A stretch of 64,000 bases of DNA from the NCBI GenBank assembly GCA_977006965.1, contig CDRMUB010000002.1, forward strand, positions 1 through 64,000. The letters are read 5' to 3'. This document shows, piece by piece, positions 39,095 through 51,017 of this stretch. A program made the translations under genes and the position numbers. Positions within the stretch are counted from its first letter, which is position 1, and each line of letters begins with the position of its first letter. The notes beneath the pieces are model-generated. The model saw nothing but the letters and a program-made list of their open reading frames with translations. It made no database searches and was not told the DNA's origin. This DNA is from Phymatolithon calcareum (lineage: Eukaryota; Rhodophyta; Florideophyceae; Hapalidiales).

Positions 39095-41288
39095 CCCAGA
39101 AGTAACAGTTTTAAATGGTCAAAATAGGATTTTGTCGATTGTTTGAGTAAGTGGCACATTTGGACCCAGAAGTCACGAAAGAATATACCTAGGATATACA
39201 AGAGTTTGACGGACTTGAAGGTGGAGGTGGAGTGGGAGTGAAAAAGGGATACGGTGGGACTATTCCGAAGTGAAATTCGACGCTGAGCCCGAATCTGGAC
39301 TCAGAATGGGACGTGCAGTAAGAGATCATGGTGTATACAACAAATAAAGTGTCGTCAAGGTCGTCTATGACTCCACAATCCATGCACAAAGACGGCAGAC
39401 GAAATGTACATGGCGAAGATAAGCTCTGAACAGGTTGTTAAGGGTGGAGAAGGTGTTGAGAGAGTATGTGGACTGGTCTGAGTCGATTTGAGAGAGTTTG
39501 AAATTTTGGTCAAGGTAGTCACCTCGCTGGCGAAGAAGACGCGGGACACCGACATGACGGGGATGACGTTGTAACATGTTTTAGAGGTTGGGGAAGGTGT
39601 TGGGAGAGTATGTGGACTGGTCTGAGTCGATTTGAGAGCGTTTGAAATTTTGGTCAAGGTAGTCACCTCGCTGGCGAAGAAGACGCGGGACACCGACATG
39701 ACGGAGATGAGTCCAAAAGACGTTCTTGATGTTGGGGAAGGTGTTGGGAGAGTATGTGGACTGGTCTGAGTCGATTTGAGAGCGTTTGAAATTTTGGTCA
39801 AGGTAGTCACCTCGCTGGCGAAGAAGACGCGGGACACCGACATGACGGGGATGACGTTGTAACATGTTTTAGAGGTTGGGGAAGGTGTTGGGAGAGTATG
39901 TGGACTGGTCTGAGTCGATTTGAGAGCGTTTGAAATTTTGGTCAAGGTAGTCTCCCTCTCGGGAGGGAGGACGCGGGACACAAACATGACGATGATGACC
40001 GGAAAACATGTGGAGTAGGATGGTAAAGATGATGGGACAGTGGTTATGGCGTTTGGTTGCCAGTGGAAGACGCTGAGGAGGTTTGTTACTTCTGGGTCCG
40101 CGTTTCCAGCCTGTTTTCGCAGGTTGTTACTTCTGGGTCCGCGCACAGAGGCCATTTGGAGGGGGTGCCCTGTAGAGGCCAAAAACGCGGACCCAGAAGT
40201 AACAGTTTTAAATGGTCAAAATAGGATTTTGTCGATTGTTTGAGTAAGTGGCACATTTGGACCCAGAAGTCACGAAAGAATATACCTAGGATATACAAGA
40301 GTTTGACGGACTTGAAGGTGGAGGTGGAGTGGGAGTGAAAAAGGGATACGGTGGGACTATTCCGAAGTGAAATTCGACGCTGAGCCCGAATCTGGACTCA
40401 GAATGGGACGTGCAGTAAGAGATCATGGTGTATACAACAAATAAAGTGTCGTCAAGGTCGTCTATGACTCCACAATCCATGCACAAAGACGGCAGACGAA
40501 ATGTACATGGCGAAGATAAGCTCTGAACAGGTTGTTAAGGGTGGAGAAGGTGTTGAGAGAGTATGTGGACTGGTCTGAGTCGATTTGAGAGAGTTTGAAA
40601 TTTTGGTCAAGGTAGTCACCTCGCTGGCGAAGAAGACGCGGGACACCGACATGACGGGGATGACGTTGTAACATGTTTTAGAGGTTGGGGAAGGTGTTGG
40701 GAGAGTATGTGGACTGGTCTGAGTCGATTTGAGAGCGTTTGAAATTTTGGTCAAGGTAGTCACCTCGCTGGCGAAGAAGACGCGGGACACCGACATGACG
40801 GAGATGAGTCCAAAAGACGTTCTTGATGTTGGGGAAGGTGTTGGGAGAGTATGTGGACTGGTCTGAGTCGATTTGAGAGCGTTTGAAATTTTGGTCAAGG
40901 TAGTCACCTCGCTGGCGAAGAAGACGCGGGACACCGACATGACGGGGATGACGTTGAAACATTTTTTAGAGGTTGGGGAAGGTGTTGGGAGAGTATGTGG
41001 ACTGGTCTGAGTCGATTTGAGAGCGTTTGAAATTTTGGTCAAGGTAGTCTCCCTCTCGGGAGGGAGGACGCGGGACACAAACATGACGATGATGACCGGA
41101 AAACATGTGGAGTAGGATGGTAAAGATGATGGGACAGTGGTTATGGCGTTTGGTTGCCAGTGGAAGACGCTGAGGAGGTTTGTTACTTCTGGGTCCGCGT
41201 TTCCAGCCTGTTTTCGCAGGTTGTTACTTCTGGGTCCGCGCACAGAGGCCATTTGGAGGGGGTGCCCTGTAGAGGCCAAAAACGCGGA
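39095..41288 (+). repeat. Units 39-40, two 1097-bp units
   Basis: Unit 39 (39095-40191) is unusual: its S3 ends gtaacatgtttt, an S1-like tail otherwise seen in the last S3 of 1385-bp units, yet it keeps the cagtgg core. Unit 40 (40192-41288) is standard. Confidence 0.95.
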
Positions 41289-42906
41289 CCCAGAAGTAAC
41301 AGTTTTAAATGGTCAAAATAGGATTTTGTCGATTGTTTGAGTAAGTGGCACATTTGGACCCAGAAGTCACGAAAGAATATACCTAGGATATACAAGAGTT
41401 TGACGGACTTGAAGGTGGAGGTGGAGTGGGAGTGAAAAAGGGATACGGTGGGACTATTCCGAAGTGAAATTCGACGCTGAGCCCGAATCTGGACTCAGAA
41501 TGGGACGTGCAGTAAGAGATCATGGTGTATACAACAAATAAAGTGTCGTCAAGGTCGTCTATGACTCCACAATCCATGCACAAAGACGGCAGACGAAATG
41601 TACATGGCGAAGATAAGCTCTGAACAGGTTGTTAAGGGTGGAGAAGGTGTTGAGAGAGTATGTGGACTGGTCTGAGTCGATTTGAGAGAGTTTGAAATTT
41701 TGGTCAAGGTAGTCACCTCGCTGGCGAAGAAGACGCGGGACACCGACATGACGGGGATGACGTTGTAACATGTTTTAGAGGTTGGGGAAGGTGTTGGGAG
41801 AGTATGTGGACTGGTCTGAGTCGATTTGAGAGCGTTTGAAATTTTGGTCAAGGTAGTCTCCCTCTCGGGAGGGAGGACGCGGGACACAAACATGACGATG
41901 ATGACCGGAAAACATGTGGAGTAGGATGGTAAAGATGATGGGACAGTGGTTATGGCGTTTGGTTGCCAGTGGAAGACGCTGAGGAGGTTTGTTACTTCTG
42001 GGTCCGCGTTTCCAGCCTGTTTTCGCAGGTTGTTACTTCTGGGTCCGCGCACAGAGGCCATTTGGAGGGGGTGCCCTGTAGAGGCCAAAAACGCGGACCC
42101 AGAAGTAACAGTTTTAAATGGTCAAAATAGGATTTTGTCGATTGTTTGAGTAAGTGGCACATTTGGACCCAGAAGTCACGAAAGAATATACCTAGGATAT
42201 ACAAGAGTTTGACGGACTTGAAGGTGGAGGTGGAGTGGGAGTGAAAAAGGGATACGGTGGGACTATTCCGAAGTGAAATTCGACGCTGAGCCCGAATCTG
42301 GACTCAGAATGGGACGTGCAGTAAGAGATCATGGTGTATACAACAAATAAAGTGTCGTCAAGGTCGTCTATGACTCCACAATCCATGCACAAAGACGGCA
42401 GACGAAATGTACATGGCGAAGATAAGCTCTGAACAGGTTGTTAAGGGTGGAGAAGGTGTTGAGAGAGTATGTGGACTGGTCTGAGTCGATTTGAGAGAGT
42501 TTGAAATTTTGGTCAAGGTAGTCACCTCGCTGGCGAAGAAGACGCGGGACACCGACATGACGGGGATGACGTTGTAACATGTTTTAGAGGTTGGGGAAGG
42601 TGTTGGGAGAGTATGTGGACTGGTCTGAGTCGATTTGAGAGCGTTTGAAATTTTGGTCAAGGTAGTCTCCCTCTCGGGAGGGAGGACGCGGGACACAAAC
42701 ATGACGATGATGACCGGAAAACATGTGGAGTAGGATGGTAAAGATGATGGGACAGTGGTTATGGCGTTTGGTTGCCATTGGAAGACGCTGAGGAGGTTTG
42801 TTACTTCTGGGTCCGCGTTTCCAGCCTGTTTTCGCAGGTTGTTACTTCTGGGTCCGCGCACAGAGGCCATTTGGAGGGGGTGCCCTGTAGAGGCCAAAAA
42901 CGCGGA
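41289..42906 (+). repeat. Units 41-42, two 809-bp units
   Basis: Unit 41 is plain. Unit 42 (42098-42906) is the only 809-bp unit with the cattgg core marker, linking its right half to the 1385-bp lineage. Confidence 0.95.
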
Positions 42907-44147
42907 CCCAGAAGTAACAGTTTTAAATGGTCAAAATAGGATTTTGTCGATTGTTTGAGTAAGTGGCACATTTGGACCCAGAAGTCACGAAAGAATATAC
43001 CTAGGATATACAAGAGTTTGACGGACTTGAAGGTGGAGGTGGAGTGGGAGTGAAAAAGGGATACGGTGGGACTATTCCGAAGTGAAATTCGACGCTGAGC
43101 CCGAATCTGGACTCAGAATGGGACGTGCAGTAAGAGATCATGGTGTATACAACAAATAAAGTGTCGTCAAGGTCGTCTATGACTCCACAATCCATGCACA
43201 AAGACGGCAGACGAAATGTACATGGCGAAGATAAGCTCTGAACAGGTTGTTAAGGGTGGAGAAGGTGTTGAGAGAGTATGTGGACTGGTCTGAGTCGATT
43301 TGAGAGCGTTTGAAATTTTGGTCAAGGTAGTCACCTCGCTGGCGAAGAAGACGCGGGACACCGACATGACGGAGATGAGTCCAAAAGACGTTCTTGATGT
43401 TGGGGAAGGTGTTGGGAGAGTATGTGGACTGGTCTGAGTCGATTTGAGAGCGTTTGAAATTTTGGTCAAGGTAGTCACCTCGCTGGCGAAGAAGACGCGG
43501 GACACCGACATGACGGGGATGACGTTGAAACATGTTTTAGAGGTTGGGGAAGGTGTTGGGAGAGTATGTGGACTGGTCTGAGTCGATTTGAGAGCGTTTG
43601 AAATTTTGGTCAAGGTAGTCACCTCGCTGGCGAAGAAGACGCGGGACACCGACATGACGGAGATGAGTCCAAAAGACGTTCTTGATGTTGGGGAAGGTGT
43701 TGGGAGAGTATGTGGACTGGTCTGAGTCGATTTGAGAGCGTTTAAAATTTTGGTCAAGGTAGTCACCTCGCTGGCGAAGAAGACGCGGGACACCGACATG
43801 ACGGGGATGACGTTGTAACATGTTTTAGAGGTTGGGGAAGGTGTTGGGAGAGTATGTGGACTGGTCTGAGTCGATTTGAGAGCGTTTGAAATTTTGGTCA
43901 AGGTAGTCTCCCTCTCGGGAGGGAGGACGCGGGACACAAACATGACGATGATGACCGGAAAACATGTGGAGTAGGATGGTAAAGATGATGGGACAGTGGT
44001 TATGGCGTTTGGTTGCCATTGGAAGACGCTGAGGAGGTTTGTTACTTCTGGGTCCGCGTTTCCAGCCTGTTTTCGCAGGTTGTTACTTCTGGGTCCGCGC
44101 ACAGAGGCCATTTGGAGGGGGTGCCCTGTAGAGGCCAAAAACGCGGA
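42907..44147 (+). repeat. Unit 43, 1241 bp (five modules, S1/S2 fusion)
   Basis: The only odd-numbered unit. Its first module starts as S1 (S1-specific a at 43271) and continues as S2 (S2-specific c at 43307, then the S2 tail). It continues S3 (gaaacatgtttt), S2, S3 (tttaaaat at 43744, gtaacatgtttt), S4 and a cattgg core. Apart from the fusion it matches units 29 and 45, so loss of one 144-bp module from a 1385-bp unit explains it. Confidence 0.95.
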
Positions 44148-44956
44148 CCCAGAAGTAACAGTTTTAAATGGTCAAAATAGGATTTTGTCGATTGTTTGAG
44201 TAAGTGGCACATTTGGACCCAGAAGTCACGAAAGAATATACCTAGGATATACAAGAGTTTGACGGACTTGAAGGTGGAGGTGGAGTGGGAGTGAAAAAGG
44301 GATACGGTGGGACTATTCCGAAGTGAAATTCGACGCTGAGCCCGAATCTGGACTCAGAATGGGACGTGCAGTAAGAGATCATGGTGTATACAACAAATAA
44401 AGTGTCGTCAAGGTCGTCTATGACTCCACAATCCATGCACAAAGACGGCAGACGAAATGTACATGGCGAAGATAAGCTCTGAACAGGTTGTTAAGGGTGG
44501 AGAAGGTGTTGAGAGAGTATGTGGACTGGTCTGAGTCGATTTGAGAGAGTTTGAAATTTTGGTCAAGGTAGTCACCTCGCTGGCGAAGAAGACGCGGGAC
44601 ACCGACATGACGGGGATGACGTTGTAACATGTTTTAGAGGTTGGGGAAGGTGTTGGGAGAGTATGTGGACTGGTCTGAGTCGATTTGAGAGCGTTTGAAA
44701 TTTTGGTCAAGGTAGTCTCCCTCTCGGGAGGGAGGACGCGGGACACAAACATGACGATGATGACCGGAAAACATGTGGAGTAGGATGGTAAAGATGATGG
44801 GACAGTGGTTATGGCGTTTGGTTGCCAGTGGAAGACGCTGAGGAGGTTTGTTACTTCTGGGTCCGCGTTTCCAGCCTGTTTTCGCAGGTTGTTACTTCTG
44901 GGTCCGCGCACAGAGGCCATTTGGAGGGGGTGCCCTGTAGAGGCCAAAAACGCGGA
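44148..44956 (+). repeat. Unit 44, 809 bp
   Basis: Plain S1-S4 form with the cagtgg core, directly before a 1385-bp unit. Confidence 0.96.
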
Positions 44957-46341
44957 CCCAGAAGTAACAGTTTTAAATGGTCAAAATAGGATTTTGTCGA
45001 TTGTTTGAGTAAGTGGCACATTTGGACCCAGAAGTCACGAAAGAATATACCTAGGATATACAAGAGTTTGACGGACTTGAAGGTGGAGGTGGAGTGGGAG
45101 TGAAAAAGGGATACGGTGGGACTATTCCGAAGTGAAATTCGACGCTGAGCCCGAATCTGGACTCAGAATGGGACGTGCAGTAAGAGATCATGGTGTATAC
45201 AACAAATAAAGTGTCGTCAAGGTCGTCTATGACTCCACAATCCATGCACAAAGACGGCAGACGAAATGTACATGGCGAAGATAAGCTCTGAACAGGTTGT
45301 TAAGGGTGGAGAAGGTGTTGAGAGAGTATGTGGACTGGTCTGAGTCGATTTGAGAGAGTTTGAAATTTTGGTCAAGGTAGTCACCTCGCTGGCGAAGAAG
45401 ACGCGGGACACCGACATGACGGGGATGACGTTGTAACATGTTTTAGAGGTTGGGGAAGGTGTTGGGAGAGTATGTGGACTGGTCTGAGTCGATTTGAGAG
45501 CGTTTGAAATTTTGGTCAAGGTAGTCACCTCGCTGGCGAAGAAGACGCGGGACACCGACATGACGGAGATGAGTCCAAAAGACGTTCTTGATGTTGGGGA
45601 AGGTGTTGGGAGAGTATGTGGACTGGTCTGAGTCGATTTGAGAGCGTTTGAAATTTTGGTCAAGGTAGTCACCTCGCTGGCGAAGAAGACGCGGGACACC
45701 GACATGACGGGGATGACGTTGAAACATGTTTTAGAGGTTGGGGAAGGTGTTGGGAGAGTATGTGGACTGGTCTGAGTCGATTTGAGAGCGTTTGAAATTT
45801 TGGTCAAGGTAGTCACCTCGCTGGCGAAGAAGACGCGGGACACCGACATGACGGAGATGAGTCCAAAAGACGTTCTTGATGTTGGGGAAGGTGTTGGGAG
45901 AGTATGTGGACTGGTCTGAGTCGATTTGAGAGCGTTTAAAATTTTGGTCAAGGTAGTCACCTCGCTGGCGAAGAAGACGCGGGACACCGACATGACGGGG
46001 ATGACGTTGTAACATGTTTTAGAGGTTGGGGAAGGTGTTGGGAGAGTATGTGGACTGGTCTGAGTCGATTTGAGAGCGTTTGAAATTTTGGTCAAGGTAG
46101 TCTCCCTCTCGGGAGGGAGGACGCGGGACACAAACATGACGATGATGACCGGAAAACATGTGGAGTAGGATGGTAAAGATGATGGGACAGTGGTTATGGC
46201 GTTTGGTTGCCATTGGAAGACGCTGAGGAGGTTTGTTACTTCTGGGTCCGCGTTTCCAGCCTGTTTTCGCAGGTTGTTACTTCTGGGTCCGCGCACAGAG
46301 GCCATTTGGAGGGGGTGCCCTGTAGAGGCCAAAAACGCGGA
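44957..46341 (+). repeat. Unit 45, 1385 bp (six modules)
   Basis: Matches unit 29 in module order and in its markers: first S3 gaaacatgtttt, tttaaaat at 45938 in the second S3, and the cattgg core. Confidence 0.95.
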
Positions 46342-47438
46342 CCCAGAAGTAACAGTTTTAAATGGTCAAAATAGGATTTTGTCGATTGTTTGAGTAAGTG
46401 GCACATTTGGACCCAGAAGTCACGAAAGAATATACCTAGGATATACAAGAGTTTGACGGACTTGAAGGTGGAGGTGGAGTGGGAGTGAAAAAGGGATACG
46501 GTGGGACTATTCCGAAGTGAAATTCGACGCTGAGCCCGAATCTGGACTCAGAATGGGACGTGCAGTAAGAGATCATGGTGTATACAACAAATAAAGTGTC
46601 GTCAAGGTCGTCTATGACTCCACAATCCATGCACAAAGACGGCAGACGAAATGTACATGGCGAAGATAAGCTCTGAACAGGTTGTTAAGGGTGGAGAAGG
46701 TGTTGAGAGAGTATGTGGACTGGTCTGAGTCGATTTGAGAGAGTTTGAAATTTTGGTCAAGGTAGTCACCTCGCTGGCGAAGAAGACGCGGGACACCGAC
46801 ATGACGGGGATGACGTTGTAACATGTTTTAGAGGTTGGGGAAGGTGTTGGGAGAGTATGTGGACTGGTCTGAGTCGATTTGAGAGCGTTTGAAATTTTGG
46901 TCAAGGTAGTCACCTCGCTGGCGAAGAAGACGCGGGACACCGACATGACGGAGATGAGTCCAAAAGACGTTCTTGATGTTGGGGAAGGTGTTGGGAGAGT
47001 ATGTGGACTGGTCTGAGTCGATTTGAGAGCGTTTGAAATTTTGGTCAAGGTAGTCACCTCGCTGGCGAAGAAGACGCGGGACACCGACATGACGGGGATG
47101 ACGTTGAAACATTTTTTAGAGGTTGGGGAAGGTGTTGGGAGAGTATGTGGACTGGTCTGAGTCGATTTGAGAGCGTTTGAAATTTTGGTCAAGGTAGTCT
47201 CCCTCTCGGGAGGGAGGACGCGGGACACAAACATGACGATGATGACCGGAAAACATGTGGAGTAGGATGGTAAAGATGATGGGACAGTGGTTATGGCGTT
47301 TGGTTGCCAGTGGAAGACGCTGAGGAGGTTTGTTACTTCTGGGTCCGCGTTTCCAGCCTGTTTTCGCAGGTTGTTACTTCTGGGTCCGCGCACAGAGGCC
47401 ATTTGGAGGGGGTGCCCTGTAGAGGCCAAAAACGCGGA
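46342..47438 (+). repeat. Unit 46, 1097 bp
   Basis: Standard form with gaaacatttttt S3 and cagtgg core, between two 1385-bp units. Confidence 0.96.
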
Positions 47439-48823
47439 CCCAGAAGTAACAGTTTTAAATGGTCAAAATAGGATTTTGTCGATTGTTTGAGTAAGTGGCA
47501 CATTTGGACCCAGAAGTCACGAAAGAATATACCTAGGATATACAAGAGTTTGACGGACTTGAAGGTGGAGGTGGAGTGGGAGTGAAAAAGGGATACGGTG
47601 GGACTATTCCGAAGTGAAATTCGACGCTGAGCCCGAATCTGGACTCAGAATGGGACGTGCAGTAAGAGATCATGGTGTATACAACAAATAAAGTGTCGTC
47701 AAGGTCGTCTATGACTCCACAATCCATGCACAAAGACGGCAGACGAAATGTACATGGCGAAGATAAGCTCTGAACAGGTTGTTAAGGGTGGAGAAGGTGT
47801 TGAGAGAGTATGTGGACTGGTCTGAGTCGATTTGAGAGAGTTTGAAATTTTGGTCAAGGTAGTCACCTCGCTGGCGAAGAAGACGCGGGACACCGACATG
47901 ACGGGGATGACGTTGTAACATGTTTTAGAGGTTGGGGAAGGTGTTGGGAGAGTATGTGGACTGGTCTGAGTCGATTTGAGAGCGTTTGAAATTTTGGTCA
48001 AGGTAGTCACCTAGCTGGCGAAGAAGACGCGGGACACCGACATGACGGAGATGAGTCCAAAAGACGTTCTTGATGTTGGGGAAGGTGTTGGGAGAGTATG
48101 TGGACTGGTCTGAGTCGATTTGAGAGCGTTTGAAATTTTGGTCAAGGTAGTCACCTCGCTGGCGAAGAAGACGCGGGACACCGACATGACGGGGATGACG
48201 TTGAAACATGTTTTAGAGGTTGGGGAAGGTGTTGGGAGAGTATGTGGACTGGTCTGAGTCGATTTGAGAGCGTTTGAAATTTTGGTCAAGGTAGTCACCT
48301 CGCTGGCGAAGAAGACGCGGGACACCGACATGACGGAGATGAGTCCAAAAGACGTTCTTGATGTTGGGGAAGGTGTTGGGAGAGTATGTGGACTGGTCTG
48401 AGTCGATTTGAGAGCGTTTGAAATTTTGGTCAAGGTAGTCACCTCGCTGGCGAAGAAGACGCGGGACACCGACATGACGGGGATGACGTTGTAACATTTT
48501 TTAGAGGTTGGGGAAGGTGTTGGGAGAGTATGTGGACTGGTCTGAGTCGATTTGAGAGCGTTTGAAATTTTGGTCAAGGTAGTCTCCCTCTCGGGAGGGA
48601 GGACGCGGGACACAAACATGACGATGATGACCGGAAAACATGTGGAGTAGGATGGTAAAGATGATGGGACAGTGGTTATGGCGTTTGGTTGCCATTGGAA
48701 GACGCTGAGGAGGTTTGTTACTTCTGGGTCCGCGTTTCCAGCCTGTTTTCGCAGGTTGTTACTTCTGGGTCCGCGCACAGAGGCCATTTGGAGGGGGTGC
48801 CCTGTAGAGGCCAAAAACGCGGA
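47439..48823 (+). repeat. Unit 47, 1385 bp with antisense TAG
   Basis: Six modules. The first S2 has cta at 48011-48013, creating an antisense TAG that splits the long frame. The first S3 ends gaaacatgtttt. The second S3 lacks tttaaaat and ends gtaacatttttt, a mosaic tail. The core is cattgg. It shares the stop marker with the right-hand units 53-61 and the cattgg marker with units 29-49, so it bridges the two lineages. Confidence 0.95.
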
Positions 48824-51017
48824 CCCAGAAGTAACAGTTTTAAATGGTCAAAATAGGATTTTGTCGATTGTTTGAGTAAGTGGCACATTTGGACCCAGAA
48901 GTCACGAAAGAATATACCTAGGATATACAAGAGTTTGACGGACTTGAAGGTGGAGGTGGAGTGGGAGTGAAAAAGGGATACGGTGGGACTATTCCGAAGT
49001 GAAATTCGACGCTGAGCCCGAATCTGGACTCAGAATGGGACGTGCAGTAAGAGATCATGGTGTATACAACAAATAAAGTGTCGTCAAGGTCGTCTATGAC
49101 TCCACAATCCATGCACAAAGACGGCAGACGAAATGTACATGGCGAAGATAAGCTCTGAACAGGTTGTTAAGGGTGGAGAAGGTGTTGAGAGAGTATGTGG
49201 ACTGGTCTGAGTCGATTTGAGAGAGTTTGAAATTTTGGTCAAGGTAGTCACCTCGCTGGCGAAGAAGACGCGGGACACCGACATGACGGGGATGACGTTG
49301 TAACATGTTTTAGAGGTTGGGGAAGGTGTTGGGAGAGTATGTGGACTGGTCTGAGTCGATTTGAGAGCGTTTGAAATTTTGGTCAAGGTAGTCACCTCGC
49401 TGGCGAAGAAGACGCGGGACACCGACATGACGGAGATGAGTCCAAAAGACGTTCTTGATGTTGGGGAAGGTGTTGGGAGAGTATGTGGACTGGTCTGAGT
49501 CGATTTGAGAGCGTTTGAAATTTTGGTCAAGGTAGTCACCTCGCTGGCGAAGAAGACGCGGGACACCGACATGACGGGGATGACGTTGTAACATGTTTTA
49601 GAGGTTGGGGAAGGTGTTGGGAGAGTATGTGGACTGGTCTGAGTCGATTTGAGAGCGTTTGAAATTTTGGTCAAGGTAGTCTCCCTCTCGGGAGGGAGGA
49701 CGCGGGACACAAACATGACGATGATGACCGGAAAACATGTGGAGTAGGATGGTAAAGATGATGGGACAGTGGTTATGGCGTTTGGTTGCCATTGGAAGAC
49801 GCTGAGGAGGTTTGTTACTTCTGGGTCCGCGTTTCCAGCCTGTTTTCGCAGGTTGTTACTTCTGGGTCCGCGCACAGAGGCCATTTGGAGGGGGTGCCCT
49901 GTAGAGGCCAAAAACGCGGACCCAGAAGTAACAGTTTTAAATGGTCAAAATAGGATTTTGTCGATTGTTTGAGTAAGTGGCACATTTGGACCCAGAAGTC
50001 ACGAAAGAATATACCTAGGATATACAAGAGTTTGACGGACTTGAAGGTGGAGGTGGAGTGGGAGTGAAAAAGGGATACGGTGGGACTATTCCGAAGTGAA
50101 ATTCGACGCTGAGCCCGAATCTGGACTCAGAATGGGACGTGCAGTAAGAGATCATGGTGTATACAACAAATAAAGTGTCGTCAAGGTCGTCTATGACTCC
50201 ACAATCCATGCACAAAGACGGCAGACGAAATGTACATGGCGAAGATAAGCTCTGAACAGGTTGTTAAGGGTGGAGAAGGTGTTGAGAGAGTATGTGGACT
50301 GGTCTGAGTCGATTTGAGAGAGTTTGAAATTTTGGTCAAGGTAGTCACCTCGCTGGCGAAGAAGACGCGGGACACCGACATGACGGGGATGACGTTGTAA
50401 CATGTTTTAGAGGTTGGGGAAGGTGTTGGGAGAGTATGTGGACTGGTCTGAGTCGATTTGAGAGCGTTTGAAATTTTGGTCAAGGTAGTCACCTCGCTGG
50501 CGAAGAAGACGCGGGACACCGACATGACGGAGATGAGTCCAAAAGACGTTCTTGATGTTGGGGAAGGTGTTGGGAGAGTATGTGGACTGGTCTGAGTCGA
50601 TTTGAGAGCGTTTGAAATTTTGGTCAAGGTAGTCACCTCGCTGGCGAAGAAGACGCGGGACACCGACATGACGGGGATGACGTTGTAACATGTTTTAGAG
50701 GTTGGGGAAGGTGTTGGGAGAGTATGTGGACTGGTCTGAGTCGATTTGAGAGCGTTTGAAATTTTGGTCAAGGTAGTCTCCCTCTCGGGAGGGAGGACGC
50801 GGGACACAAACATGACGATGATGACCGGAAAACATGTGGAGTAGGATGGTAAAGATGATGGGACAGTGGTTATGGCGTTTGGTTGCCATTGGAAGACGCT
50901 GAGGAGGTTTGTTACTTCTGGGTCCGCGTTTCCAGCCTGTTTTCGCAGGTTGTTACTTCTGGGTCCGCGCACAGAGGCCATTTGGAGGGGGTGCCCTGTA
51001 GAGGCCAAAAACGCGGA
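48824..51017 (+). repeat. Units 48-49, two variant 1097-bp units
   Basis: Starts 48824 and 49921. Both have S3 ending gtaacatgtttt and the cattgg core. Loss of one S2-S3 pair from a 1385-bp unit would give this form. Confidence 0.95.
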
